64,000 nt of DNA from Flectobacillus sp. BAB-3569 (GTDB taxonomy: Bacteria; Bacteroidota; Bacteroidia; Cytophagales; Spirosomataceae). The notes beneath the pieces are model-generated. The model did no database searches. It saw only the letters and a list, made by a program, of their open reading frames with translations, and had not been told where the DNA came from. Both the position numbers and the translations under genes were made by a program. Positions 36,053 to 45,466 of the stretch are shown piece by piece. Within the stretch, counting starts at the first letter, position 1. Every line of letters begins with the position of its first letter. The stretch is from NCBI RefSeq assembly GCF_002270355.1, contig NZ_NJFZ01000004.1, positions 158,770-222,769 on the forward strand, written 5' to 3'.

Positions 36053-36550
36053 ATGGACATTATTCTGACTATTCTTGCGATTGGCTTATTACTTGGTGGC
36101 TTGGCAGGGGCTGTACTTCCTATCCCAGGTCCACCATTGAGTTTGGCAGGTATGTTTTGTTTACACTACACCCGCTTTGTCGAGTTCAATAAAAGTACCT
36201 TGGTGGTCTTCACTGTACTGACAGTAGCAATGGCTATTTTTGACTACTATGCGCCCGTTTGGGGAACCAAAAAGTTTGGGGGAAGCAAATACGGAGCCAT
36301 CGGGTCTACGATAGGTTTATTGGTCGGAATGTTCTTTATTCCAGCGGTTGGTATGTTATTAGGTGCATTTTTAGGGGCGCTAGTTGGCGAACTTATCAAT
36401 GGGGCAGATTTCTCAAAAGCGCTGAAAGCTGCTATTGGTTCGTTCATAGGGCTTATTACGGGTATGGTCGGAAAAATTGCCTTATGTCTTGCCATGTTAC
36501 TCTGGTCAGGCTTTGCCCTTGGTGAATATATTATGATTATGTTTTTTTGA
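36053..36550 (+). CDS. DUF456 membrane protein
   Basis: A 165-aa integral membrane protein with four to five hydrophobic segments and Gly-zipper-like stretches (GAIGSTIGLLVGMFFIPAVG, LGAFLGALVGELINGADF) that define DUF456. The start MDIILTILAIGLLLGGLAGAVLPIPGPP-type N-terminus (ILAIGLLLGGLAGAVLPIPG) is typical. Function unknown in all members. It may be co-transcribed with the EEP protein. Confidence 0.85.
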   Translation: MDIILTILAIGLLLGGLAGAVLPIPGPPLSLAGMFCLHYTRFVEFNKSTLVVFTVLTVAMAIFDYYAPVWGTKKFGGSKYGAIGSTIGLLVGMFFIPAVGMLLGAFLGALVGELINGADFSKALKAAIGSFIGLITGMVGKIALCLAMLLWSGFALGEYIMIMFF

Positions 36551-36566
36551 GAAAACGTAACGATTG

Positions 36567-36650
36567 CGGATTTCGGAAATAAAGAAAAAGACCTTTATTC
36601 TTTACAAAATAGAGAAGCCTACCCTTCCGAAATCCAACATCCGATAACCG
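36567..36650 (+). repeat. Dispersed intergenic repeat, family A, copy 2
   Basis: From GCGGATTTCGGAAATAAAG to CTTCCGAAATCCAAC and CCGATAACCGC, between DUF456 and the convergent hydrolase. It matches 37691-37786 closely and 28017-28131 more distantly, and its ends are partly complementary. Confidence 0.7.
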
Positions 36651-36671
36651 CAAAACATTCCTGTTGCGTCT

Positions 36672-37595
36672 CTACAAAGTCCATTTCAGTAGCCATTTTA
36701 CTAAAGTTCGTGGTTCGCAAATAGACCATGAATGAGGATTTCGCGTCTTTTGTTGGCGTCGCCAGCCTTGGTCTTTGGTCACAATCAATTCGGATTGAGT
36801 TGCACCCAAAATTTTCAAGGTATTAATCATTGCCACACAGTCGATGGCATTAATATCATACAAATCTCTATTTCTTTCCTGCATTTGCCATTCAACAGCT
36901 ATTTCAGTATACAGCCTCAGAGGAATTTTCTTTAACCAATCAAGCTGATTGAGGTCTTTTGATTGATATGAAAAGCACGACAAATCCCGATATTTTTGAG
37001 GATTATCTTCGGGAGTACCTTCAAATTCTGTTTTAAGTCTTTCTACCAAATATTTAGCCTCTTCGCTAGCAATAGCCGATTGACTGAGCCAGATAGTTCG
37101 CTCGATAGATTGATAGAAACGAGCAAAATCTAATGGCGGATCTATCCCAAAAATAGCTTTTGGAATATGAGTATTCTGCTCAACCAAACGCTTTGCTAAC
37201 CTGATAGCTCCGCTTCCACCCAGTGAAAACCCTCCTAAAAAGAAAGGCGTTTTATGGAGTTTTAATCTTTCGGAAGTTTTGCTTACAATAGATTCAAGCG
37301 CTTTTTGAGAAAGCTCATCTATGTAAAATGACGGAGGACTGGCATTCAAAAAAGGAATAATTACCAACACACCATTCTGCGCTGCTACGACGGGGATGTC
37401 TGATTCTCTTAATACAGATTCAGGGGTTTCGCCAAAACCTGGCAATAATAGCAACCAGCCCTTGGGCGCATGAACGGGATGGATTTCGAGTTGGTATTTT
37501 ACTAAGACCTCATCTGAATACTGATAAGTTTGGCGTTTTTGAGCCAGCCCTGTCCATGTCAAAAACAAGAAAGCTATTAGTAATTTAGTCTTCAT
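36672..37595 (-). CDS. Secreted alpha/beta hydrolase
   Basis: A 307-aa protein with a Sec signal (MKTKLLIAFLFLTWTGLAQ). The nucleophile elbow is GGFSLGGSGAIRLAK (Ser of GFSLGG), the oxyanion region LLLPGFGETPESVL, and NPHSWSICEPRTLVKWLL near the end carries the likely catalytic His. Similar to esterase/feruloyl-esterase-like or dienelactone-hydrolase-like enzymes, substrate unknown. It is convergent with DUF456 and followed upstream by the repeat-rich gap. Confidence 0.8.
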   Translation of the reverse strand: MKTKLLIAFLFLTWTGLAQKRQTYQYSDEVLVKYQLEIHPVHAPKGWLLLLPGFGETPESVLRESDIPVVAAQNGVLVIIPFLNASPPSFYIDELSQKALESIVSKTSERLKLHKTPFFLGGFSLGGSGAIRLAKRLVEQNTHIPKAIFGIDPPLDFARFYQSIERTIWLSQSAIASEEAKYLVERLKTEFEGTPEDNPQKYRDLSCFSYQSKDLNQLDWLKKIPLRLYTEIAVEWQMQERNRDLYDINAIDCVAMINTLKILGATQSELIVTKDQGWRRQQKTRNPHSWSICEPRTLVKWLLKWTL

Positions 37596-37690
37596 GGGTA
37601 AAAGAAGTTATCAGTTAATAGTATATCAGTTATTGGGTTGAACTCATCATCAGAAGGATACTATTCAAGTAATTCTAACTATTGCAGATG

Positions 37691-37786
37691 GGGGGATTTC
37701 TGATTTCGGAAATAAAGTAAAACACTTTTATTTTTTACAAAATAGAAAAACTTACACTTCCGAAATTCAACTTCCGATATCCGAAA
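37691..37786 (+). repeat. Dispersed intergenic repeat, family A, copy 3
   Basis: GGGGATTTCTGATTTCGGAA to CTTCCGAAATTCAACTTCC and GATATCCGAAAT. With copy 2 it shares the long stretch around GGAAATAAAG, TTTACAAAATAGA and CTTCCGAAAT. It lies in the 629-bp gap 37596-38224, which has no gene. Confidence 0.7.
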
Positions 37787-37857
37787 TAAATGTTTTTTGT
37801 AATCCTTCGTACAGCCCTCTCAACTCGTAATTCAGCACTCATACTTATTCTATCAAA

Positions 37858-37888
37858 AAAATGCCATCAGCTTTCACCGATGGCATTA
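37858..37888. terminator. Hairpin in the 37596-38224 gap
   Basis: TGCCATC and GATGGCA around a 10-nt loop with A-rich left flank; on the minus strand a T-run follows, so it could end the transcript coming from the type IX cargo gene, although that gene stops 340 bp away. Confidence 0.5.
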
Positions 37889-38030
37889 TGACTGGATAAG
37901 TTATTACGCAAAATAAACTTAAATTTTTGAGCTTACGGCTTTCAGCTATGGGCAATCGGTAAAAAATATATCCATCGTTCTAATTACTGGACAAAAAGAG
38001 AAAAGGTATTTAGACTTTTTCAATGAATGT

Positions 38031-38090
38031 TTAAAAACAGTTTAAAACTGTTAAAAAATGAGTCCAAGACTAAGTCTTGAACTAGTAACT
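38031..38090 (-). repeat. Double-palindrome repeat, family B, copy 1
   Basis: Contains AACAGTTTAAAACTGTT and CAAGACTAAGTCTTGAAC. Reverse-complemented it reads ACTAGTTCAAGACTTAGTC, then a T-run and the ACAGTTT/AAACTGT palindrome, the same order as the copy at 45467-45530. Confidence 0.7.
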
Positions 38091-38120
38091 TCAATTTTGT
38101 CCAGTAATCAGTCCATCATT

Positions 38121-38153
38121 ACTAAAAAACATTTAACACTCTTTGCCTTGTGT
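38121..38153 (-). repeat. Dispersed repeat, family C, copy 1
   Basis: On the minus strand ACAAGGCAAAGAGTGTTAAA, then TGTTTTTTAGT. It matches 41208-41240 on the plus strand, on the other side of the T9SS-cargo/kinase pair. Confidence 0.6.
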
Positions 38154-38224
38154 CTGTTGCCTGTTCCCTAAAACACACAAATCAAATCTAATTTTGCAGC
38201 AACACTTAATTCTATTAAATACTT

Positions 38225-39111
38225 TTATTCTACCACTACACGCTTAACGGTACCATCTTCATTTTGTGTAACAGTAACGAACAAAGTGCCTTTTGTGTTT
38301 TTCTTCAAGTCTACTTGACCCATAAATTCACCTTCAAAGTCTTTTACCACCTGATGACCCACTTCTTTACCATTCACATCAGTAACCGAAATCGTCACAT
38401 TTCCCTTTTGAGGGGCATCAAAACGAAGGTTCAGTTTTGCGTCAAAAGGCTTATTAGGATATACTCTCAAGCCATGAATCGTTTTGGACTCACCCATACC
38501 AGAAAAAGTACCATTTCCATCAAAAAGAGCAGATTTCTAGCTCCATTTTGTAGGCTTTTCAAACGCGGTTGAGCTTTCGCCATCCATTCCTCTGTATTAA
38601 AATCCTTGAATTTTTTCTGCATCTCTTTATCCATGCCTTTAAAGTCGAAGTTGAAATTCAAGTTTTCTTCATCACCATTCAACTCACGTTCAATCGTTTG
38701 ACCATCTTTTTTGATGATAATACGACGTTTCATATTTTTACCAGGACGAGCCATAGCAAGAGAGTCACCATCACTAAATGAGAATGACTGGATTTCAACA
38801 TCATCCTTTTTCTGATCGTCTTTATCAGCAAAAATCTTCATTTTAATTTTTGCTTTTGGGCCATCAGCTTTTGCCATAAGTGAATCTGTAATATCAGAAA
38901 CCAACTTTTCTTTGGCTTCGCTACTCAAACCCTCCACATTATAATTACGTTCGAAAACCTCCTTTTTGCCATTTTCGGTTGTTTCGACATGTACTTTCAA
39001 TTTTCCGTCTTTCTCCTGAACTGTTTGAGAAATACTCTTACTTTGTGCAAATGATGATACACTTGCCAAGCACAAAATAGCTACGCTCAATGATTTAATT
39101 GTGACCTTCAT
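38225..39111 (-). CDS. Type IX secretion cargo with sorting domain, apparent 1-nt frameshift
   Basis: Read through the frameshift this is a 295-aa secreted protein. Residues 1-23 are a Sec signal (ending SSFAQ); the middle is acidic/basic and helical (KDGQTIERELNGDEENLNF); the last 80 residues are a T9SS type A sorting domain: GLRVYPNKPFDAKLNLRF, VSVTDVNGKEV-like ISVTDVNGKEVGHQ and the closing KRVVVE. The first frame (39111 down to 38467) goes out at a T5 run near 38516-38520; one extra T joins LLFDGNGTFSGMGESKTIHG to the second frame (38497 down to 38225). Either a consensus error or a recent pseudogene. It is divergent from the histidine kinase. Confidence 0.75.
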
Positions 39112-39415
39112 AGTTTTGTAAATTTTAATGGAACAACGTACAAATTATCGTTTCCAAACGCTAGTGGTAAATGCGTTTTTGTTATCAGGAACAAACATAA
39201 TGAACCGATTCAATATCAAAGCGTTGAACTCTGTTAAAAGATGTTAAAAGGGCTTTATGGTAATACTATTCCTTCTAATTTTGCGATATACCTTTTGAAT
39301 TGATTCACACGACCAATGCGTTTGAACGTTTCAAAGAAACCACTTTAAACAAAATGTTGCATCAATACCTTGAATTTGATGTAATTAGCAAAGCACTAAT
39401 TGGCTTGACATTCGC
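39112..39415. other. Divergent promoter region between T9SS cargo and histidine kinase
   Basis: 304 bp with no gene. A plus-strand TAATTTTG (39276-39283) is a possible -7 box for the kinase, with TTT rather than TTG at the -33 spacing. GCGTTTGAACGTTTCAAAG near 39317 and AAGCGTTGAACTC near 39220 share GCGTTGAAC-like words. No terminator or RNA gene seen. Confidence 0.4.
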
Positions 39416-41164
39416 ATGACAAAACGTAAGATTCAATATATTATCGCCCTGATGGCATTTGGCTCGCTAGGGTTAATCATCTTCCAATTTTACTGGTTGG
39501 GCTTTACACTTCGTGCCAAAAACGAACAATTTGGCAGCGATGTCCGTGATGCCATGCAACGAGTAGTAAGACGATTGGGACAACAAGAGTTTTTTTATTT
39601 GGCAAAACAAAAAATGGAGATTGAAGAAAAGCAAAAGCAATTAGTTGCCATTGCGAATCCTACTCCCCCAAAAGCCAAAGAAACTCATAAAGTACCCGCT
39701 GCTACTAAAACTTATCCTAATTTGCCTGCAGGAATCGAAGCTCTCGCCAAAAGCTCATTGCCTTCCGATATTTTGGTATCTAAAAGCACCGAAATTTTGC
39801 CTAATGGCGAAGTTCGCGAATATGAGGAATGGTCGGTGAATATGGACATGGAGGAAGTACAAAAAAGACTTAATGAGAATAAGCGTTTGGACGAAATTTT
39901 AGCAGAAGCACTAAATAATCACGCCACTGTAGCTAAATACAAGCAAGATTCGGCGAAGAAAGCGCAAAAACTAGCTGAAAAACGCAAGCAAGAACAAAAA
40001 GCTAAAGCTCATCAACAAGATTTACTAGCTCATGAGCATACCGATATCGACTCGCAAGGACAGATGGCCAAAGAGGTATTGAGCGATTTTCTTTTCAAGA
40101 AACGTAAAATTACTGAGCGAATCAACTTCATTGTTTTAGATTCTCTATTAAAACAGGAAATTAAAAACAAAGGCATTTCGCTACCTTTTGAATATGGCAT
40201 TAGTACAAAAGAAGCACCAGTATTACATTATGCCTCTTCGTTGAAATACAAGGAAAATGGCTTGAAAAGTGACAAAGACACATACATCGTAAACCTTTTC
40301 CCAAATGACTTAAATGCCTCTGAGAGCTATTTGAGATTGTATTTTCCCAATCAAGATCGCTATATTATTCGTACCATGTGGGTGATGTATGCAAGTTCAT
40401 TGATGTTGATTTTGGTGATGCTCGGATGTTTTTATATTGCTGTCAATACGATTGTGAAACAAAAGCATTTGGCTGATATCAAAAACGATTTTATCAACAA
40501 TATGACCCATGAGTTCAAAACGCCTATTTCGACTATTTCGTTGGCTACTCAGATGCTACAAGACAACGATGTAGCTGCCAGCAAAACGATGTTTAGTCGT
40601 TATTTGAATATCATCAAGGAAGAAAACAAACGACTAGGTTCGCAGGTAGAGAAGGTATTACAAACCGCCCAAATGGAGCGTGGAGAGTTAAAACTCAAAC
40701 TAGGCTTAGTTAATGTGCATCAGGTAATAGAGCACGTTCTGGAAAATATGAGCCCACAAATCGAGCTTCGTGAAGGTGATTTGAGCTTTGATTTTAAAGC
40801 AGACAACCCCGAAATAGAAGCGGATGAAGTGCATCTTACCAATATAATTTTTAACTTGCTCGACAACGCCAACAAATATTCACCCGAAAAGCCTCAAATT
40901 TCTATTCAAACAGAGGAAACACCCGAAGGTATTGCCATCAGAGTTTCTGACAAGGGCATTGGGATGACAAAAGAGTCTATCAAGAATATTTTTGAGAAGT
41001 TTTATCGTGTGCCTACAGGTAATCTTCACGATGTCAAAGGCTTTGGATTAGGCTTGAGTTATGTCAAAAAAATCGTAGAAGAACATAAAGGTAAAATCCG
41101 TGTACAAAGCAAACTAGGTGAAGGTAGTACTTTCGAAATTATTTTACCCATTGCTAAAAGTTAA
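39416..41164 (+). CDS. Sensor histidine kinase (RprX-like)
   Basis: A 582-aa membrane sensor kinase. TM1 at residues 7-27, a long periplasmic part with a Lys/Glu/Ala-rich coiled coil (about 160-210), TM2 near 322-345, then the dimerisation domain with the phospho-accepting His in INNMTHEFKTPISTISLA, N box LLDNANKYSPE, G1 VSDKGIGM and G2 GFGLGLSYVKK. It pairs with the OmpR-type regulator 314 bp downstream. The pair resembles Bacteroides RprXY (inference). The long coiled coil in the sensor part is notable. Ligand unknown. Confidence 0.9.
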   Translation: MTKRKIQYIIALMAFGSLGLIIFQFYWLGFTLRAKNEQFGSDVRDAMQRVVRRLGQQEFFYLAKQKMEIEEKQKQLVAIANPTPPKAKETHKVPAATKTYPNLPAGIEALAKSSLPSDILVSKSTEILPNGEVREYEEWSVNMDMEEVQKRLNENKRLDEILAEALNNHATVAKYKQDSAKKAQKLAEKRKQEQKAKAHQQDLLAHEHTDIDSQGQMAKEVLSDFLFKKRKITERINFIVLDSLLKQEIKNKGISLPFEYGISTKEAPVLHYASSLKYKENGLKSDKDTYIVNLFPNDLNASESYLRLYFPNQDRYIIRTMWVMYASSLMLILVMLGCFYIAVNTIVKQKHLADIKNDFINNMTHEFKTPISTISLATQMLQDNDVAASKTMFSRYLNIIKEENKRLGSQVEKVLQTAQMERGELKLKLGLVNVHQVIEHVLENMSPQIELREGDLSFDFKADNPEIEADEVHLTNIIFNLLDNANKYSPEKPQISIQTEETPEGIAIRVSDKGIGMTKESIKNIFEKFYRVPTGNLHDVKGFGLGLSYVKKIVEEHKGKIRVQSKLGEGSTFEIILPIAKS

Positions 41165-41478
41165 TTAAGTGTTAGTACAGAAGTAGATTTGAGCTTTGTA
41201 TTTTAGGCACAAGGCAAAGAGTGTTAAAGTGTTTTTTAATAACCACAGCCATACTTTTCCCAAAGCCCACCGCCGAAAGCCGTTACCTGAAAGCCCAAAG
41301 CACAATCGTAAATTTTATTCTGAATACTAACTTAAGTCAAAGGGGGTTCTAATAAACCGAAGGAGACATTTTAGCCTAATACCTATCGCTTTTTGCCTAT
41401 TGCACAATAAAGGAACGCACTTTTACTACATTGGAATCCTTACCTATTCCATCGACAACACGTATAACGTTACACATT
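41165..41478. other. Intergenic region between kinase and regulator, with family C repeat
   Basis: 314 bp without a gene. 41208-41240 (ACAAGGCAAAGAGTGTTAAA then GTGTTTTTTA) is the second copy of the repeat at 38121-38153. GCCGAAAGCCGTTACCTG near 41270 resembles words near 37930 on the other strand. No clear promoter for the regulator was found, so read-through from the kinase is possible. Confidence 0.5.
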
Positions 41479-42165
41479 ATGAATAAAATCTTATTGGCCG
41501 AAGACGACCCTAATTTAGGACAGCTTTTGCAGGAATATCTTACCATCAAAGGTTTTGAAGCCACCTTAGCCAAAGATGGTGATGATGCGCTTTCGAAGTT
41601 TGTATTGACAGATTATGATTTATGCATCTTTGATGTCATGATGCCTAAAAAAGATGGGTTTACTTTGGCAAAAGAGGTACGAATGTCTGATAAAGATACA
41701 CCTATCATATTTTTGACAGCTAAAGCCATGAAAGAAGATACTTTGCAAGGTTTTAAAGTGGGCGCTGATGATTATATGACCAAGCCCTTTTCGATGGAGG
41801 AGCTTTTGGCACGTATCCAAGCAATCTTGAGAAGAAGCCAAAAACAAGCTACCGACAATGCTGTTAAAAGTAATACTTTCGTGATAGGCGCTTATGAGTT
41901 CGATTCCGAAAAACAACTACTATTTCATGCCTCAGGTCAGCAAAAATTAACTTCGAAAGAAAGTGAGTTACTCAAATTACTTTGCGAAAATATCGGCAAA
42001 CCAGTCAGTCGTAGCTTTGCATTGAAGATGGTTTGGGGCGACGATACCTATTTCAATGCTCGAAGTATGGATGTTTATATCACCAAACTGCGTAAGTTTT
42101 TTAAAGAAGAACCAACTATTCAAATCATCAATCTCCACGGAGAAGGATTTAAGTTGATGAGCTAA
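41479..42165 (+). CDS. OmpR-family response regulator (RprY-like)
   Basis: A 228-aa receiver plus winged-helix regulator. MNKILLAEDDPNLGQLLQEY carries the acidic pocket, the phospho-acceptor Asp is in CIFDVMMPKKDG (about residue 52), Thr and Lys sites are in FLTAKAM and DYMTKPFSMEEL. The C-terminal DNA-binding domain has LTSKESELLKLLCENIGKPV and SMDVYITKLRKFF. ATG at 41479 is chosen over an upstream in-frame start that adds 16 residues before the conserved first strand. Partner of the preceding kinase. Targets unknown. Confidence 0.92.
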   Translation: MNKILLAEDDPNLGQLLQEYLTIKGFEATLAKDGDDALSKFVLTDYDLCIFDVMMPKKDGFTLAKEVRMSDKDTPIIFLTAKAMKEDTLQGFKVGADDYMTKPFSMEELLARIQAILRRSQKQATDNAVKSNTFVIGAYEFDSEKQLLFHASGQQKLTSKESELLKLLCENIGKPVSRSFALKMVWGDDTYFNARSMDVYITKLRKFFKEEPTIQIINLHGEGFKLMS

Positions 42166-42236
42166 TACTTAGTCAGAAATAGAGTGATTTGTGATTGAGA
42201 GAATGAGTGATTATGTTAAAAATTATCTTATTGCAG

Positions 42237-42259
42237 TAGAGACGTAATACTTTACGTCT
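42237..42259. repeat. AGACGTAA/TTTACGTCT hairpin, GAGACGCAAT-like repeat
   Basis: AGACGTAA and TTTACGTCT around TAC, preceded by GTAGAG; a diverged member of the palindromic family best seen at 63284-63334. Confidence 0.55.
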
Positions 42260-42288
42260 AAGGCGGTAGGATTTTGAAATAGACCATT

Positions 42289-42328
42289 AAAAAAGGCGTT
42301 CGAAAAATTCATTTCGAACGCCTTTTTT
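42289..42328. terminator. Bidirectional terminator between response regulator and M16 peptidase
   Basis: AAAAAAGGCGTTCGAAA and TTTCGAACGCCTTTTTT, 17-bp arms, between convergent genes. Confidence 0.9.
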
Positions 42329-42356
42329 AATGAAAATTTAGAGATTTATCTCAGTT

Positions 42357-45164
42357 CTATTTTTTCTCTGGTAAAAGAATAACTTTAATAAAGTCTTTAC
42401 CTAAGTATTGGTTAGCTGCTTTTTTAGTGCTTTCTACCGTTACTTGTTTCATCAAAGTTTCTTCTTTTAATACATCTTTCAAGTCTTCTTTGTACTGATA
42501 TTGTCCTTGAAGATATCCTAACCAGAAACCGTTTTCACGTAACTGAACTTCTGTTTGACGTTTTGATTCAGCTTTGAATTTATCGATGTCTGTTTGTTCA
42601 GCACCTTTTGTTTGTACTGCAGTAATTTCTACCAAGGTACGAGCCACCAATTTTTCTACATTTTCAGGAGCACAAGCAAAACCAATTCTAAAGCTATAAC
42701 GAGCCGACGGAATTTTTGAAGCCGAACCTCCTACTTGTACACCATAAACACCTGCTTCTTCCTCACGTAATTTTTCAATCAATTTGATTTCTAATACTTC
42801 AGAAAGTGCCTCGATTTGCTTATCTGATTCGGCGTTGTACACCAACGGTCCCGACCATACCATTGTTACTCTAGCTTTTGGTTCTGTGCCTTTGTAAACG
42901 GTTTTTTCGACCTTACCTTTTGGCGGATAAATCCCCAAATCTTTAGCAACTTCTTTACGCTTTAATGAAGGTAAAGCACCCAAATATTTTTCAAATAAAG
43001 GTTGAGATTCTTTCAAGTTGATATTACCCACAAAGAAGAACGTAAAGTCTGAGGCATCGGCAAAGCGCTCTTTGTAAATAGCGAAAGCTTTATTTGCATC
43101 AATTTTCTCAATACGTTCGGCCGTAATAGGCATACTACGTGGGTGATAGCTCGACAATACCGCAGTCAATGAATCACTATATACTTTTTCTGGTGTCAAC
43201 GTTTTTTGTTGGCTCAATAATCCATCACGCTGATTACTCAAAAATCCTTTTACTACCTCAGCATCCAAACGTGGTTGCATGAAATAACTGTAAATCAACT
43301 CCAATGCTGTTTCAAAATCCTTTGGCGTCGACGAGCCACTGATACCTTCGGTAGTCGCTCCGATATATGGTGCAATTCTTACCGTTTTACCTGTCAACAA
43401 TTTGCGTAAATTGATAGTGTTAAACTCTCCTACGCCCGAAATAGAGGCAATTGTTGAAGCCAATTTTGCATTATCTGCATCTTTATCAGCATACAAGTTT
43501 GAACCACCAACACTGTAACCGCTAATTAAGATTTCGTCGTTTTTAAAATCTGTCGATTTTACCACTACTTTTACGCCATTGCCCAAAGTCAATTCTGTCA
43601 CCCCGATTTCTGGAATTTGCTTGGTAGCAACCACTTTACTTCCTTTTTGTAATTTTTCAATCAATGGTTTTTGTACAGATTGGTCAACGTAAGCTGTTAC
43701 ATCTTTACCAGTATTGTTCAACAATTCTTTGATTTTTTCGGCAGAAGGCAACTTGTCTTTATCTTTTTCTGGCGCCATCAAAACCACTGCACGGTTGTCA
43801 TCAGTAATCAAAGCTTTAGCAGCAGCGTTGATATCCTCAAGTTTGATTGTCTCGATATACTTTTTCGTAAAATCATAACCAAACTCAATAGAAGTCAAGA
43901 CTTCATCTTCTAAAAATGCACTCACCAAACCATCTACCAAATCTTCTGAGCTAGTTTTATCTTTTTCTTTAAAAGCATTTTCTTGGCTTACTAAATACAT
44001 TTTTTTAGCACGCTCAAATTCGCTTGCGTTAAAACCAAACTTTTTGGCACGAGCAGTTTCTTCCAAAATAGCTTTCAAACCTCCTTCGATATTGTCGCCT
44101 TTGGCTACTACAATCGAGCTAAAGCCGTCGAGGTTACTCAAGAAACCGCTATATCCTGCTTGTCCATACAAAAACGGAGGATCAGCCTTTTGTGTGAGTT
44201 CCTGAATACGAGAAGAGAGCATAATATTAAACAACGAACGAACGATACCATCACGACGGTCTTGGTAAGTTACATCTTTCTTCTTTGGCTGTTTCGAGAT
44301 TACCTGAATCACCGTATTGGGTTGTTCTGGGTCTGTAACGATGGCAACGTCTGTTCCGCCAGTCAACGGAATATCATATTTCACTCTTGGTTTTGGATTT
44401 GCTACCGCAGGAATTGCGCCGAATTTTTCTTTAATCATTTTTTCGACCATATCCACATCCACATCACCTACTACCGCCACGGCTTGTAAGTCGGGACGAT
44501 ACCAATCTTGATGAAATTGTTTTAAAACATCATATTTGAAGTTTTTCAAAATATCATCTTTCCCGATAGGCAAACGCTTGGCATATTGAGAGTTGTTCAA
44601 AATCAAAGGAAAATACTTGTCACGCATACGAGCTTGAGCACCTTTCCCCAAACGAGATTCTTCTAATACAACACCACGTTCTTTGTCGATTTCGCTAGGT
44701 TCGAGCGTTGCATTATGCGCCCAGTCTTCCAGAATTTGGATACCTTTTTTGAAAACTTCGATCGAGTCAGTTGGTACAGGAAGCATATACACCGTTTCGT
44801 CGAAACCTGTGTAAGCATTTAAGTCAGCACCAAAACGAACCCCTGATTTTTGAAGGAAGTTAACCAATTCATTTTTCGGGAAGTTTTTGGTACCGTTAAA
44901 GTTCATGTGCTCCATAAAGTGCGCCAAGCCCTGTTGCTCGTCGGTTTCGAGCACCGAACCAGCTTTTACCATCAAACGCAACTGAGCACGGTTTTTAGGT
45001 TCTGCATTTTTCTGGATAAAATATTTCATTCCATTGGGCAATACGCCCACACGCACCGACGGATCCATGGGTAGTTTTTGGCTCAAATCGGTTTGTCCAT
45101 AGCCTACAAAGCTCAAAGAGATTCCTAAAGCGACTGTAGCAATTAGGTGAACAACTTTTTTCAT
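42357..45164 (-). CDS. M16 family zinc metallopeptidase (PqqL-like)
   Basis: A 935-aa secreted peptidase of the pitrilysin family. Sec signal ends SFVGYGQ (about residue 24). The inverted zinc motif HxxEH is H82-FM-E85-H86 in LAHFMEHMNF, with the distal Glu expected about 75 residues later in the segment LEPSEIDKERGVVLEESR. Four M16 domains (two active-half, two inactive-half) fill the length. In Bacteroidota such proteins lie in the periplasm or outer membrane and degrade peptides. ATG at 45162-45164 (MKKVVHLIATVALG) is chosen; the upstream in-frame ATG adds 16 residues in front of the signal. Confidence 0.92.
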   Translation of the reverse strand: MKKVVHLIATVALGISLSFVGYGQTDLSQKLPMDPSVRVGVLPNGMKYFIQKNAEPKNRAQLRLMVKAGSVLETDEQQGLAHFMEHMNFNGTKNFPKNELVNFLQKSGVRFGADLNAYTGFDETVYMLPVPTDSIEVFKKGIQILEDWAHNATLEPSEIDKERGVVLEESRLGKGAQARMRDKYFPLILNNSQYAKRLPIGKDDILKNFKYDVLKQFHQDWYRPDLQAVAVVGDVDVDMVEKMIKEKFGAIPAVANPKPRVKYDIPLTGGTDVAIVTDPEQPNTVIQVISKQPKKKDVTYQDRRDGIVRSLFNIMLSSRIQELTQKADPPFLYGQAGYSGFLSNLDGFSSIVVAKGDNIEGGLKAILEETARAKKFGFNASEFERAKKMYLVSQENAFKEKDKTSSEDLVDGLVSAFLEDEVLTSIEFGYDFTKKYIETIKLEDINAAAKALITDDNRAVVLMAPEKDKDKLPSAEKIKELLNNTGKDVTAYVDQSVQKPLIEKLQKGSKVVATKQIPEIGVTELTLGNGVKVVVKSTDFKNDEILISGYSVGGSNLYADKDADNAKLASTIASISGVGEFNTINLRKLLTGKTVRIAPYIGATTEGISGSSTPKDFETALELIYSYFMQPRLDAEVVKGFLSNQRDGLLSQQKTLTPEKVYSDSLTAVLSSYHPRSMPITAERIEKIDANKAFAIYKERFADASDFTFFFVGNINLKESQPLFEKYLGALPSLKRKEVAKDLGIYPPKGKVEKTVYKGTEPKARVTMVWSGPLVYNAESDKQIEALSEVLEIKLIEKLREEEAGVYGVQVGGSASKIPSARYSFRIGFACAPENVEKLVARTLVEITAVQTKGAEQTDIDKFKAESKRQTEVQLRENGFWLGYLQGQYQYKEDLKDVLKEETLMKQVTVESTKKAANQYLGKDFIKVILLPEKK

Positions 45165-45366
45165 GAAAGTTTTAAAGTTATGAGATTTAAAAAGTATTGA
45201 TTCATACAACAAGACCTACTTATCGTATCTTCCAAATTTAATGAATGTTTTGATTTCACTCTATTATTCGGTAAAAATTAAAACCAGAAACATGCGCGTT
45301 TTACTATTGAGTGAGTTGAGATTGAGTGAATGAGTGATAATTTGACCCTTGCCATTAAAATAAAAA

Positions 45367-45432
45367 TGGTGTAGCATCAACCCTTGCAGTTGTCGCCTTC
45401 AAAATGGCAACCACAAGGGTCGATGCTACACC
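45367..45432. repeat. Long stem-loop in the 45165-45537 gap
   Basis: GGTGTAGCATC (45367-45377) pairs with GATGCTACACC (45422-45432), and ACCCTTG with CAAGGGT inside, so the 66-bp element folds almost end to end. No strong T-tract. The remainder of this gap carries GAGTGAATGAGTGAT words (45311-45330) and the family B repeat; no gene. Confidence 0.7.
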
Positions 45433-45466
45433 AAAAATATGTTACTTGTTCAAGATTGAGTCTATT

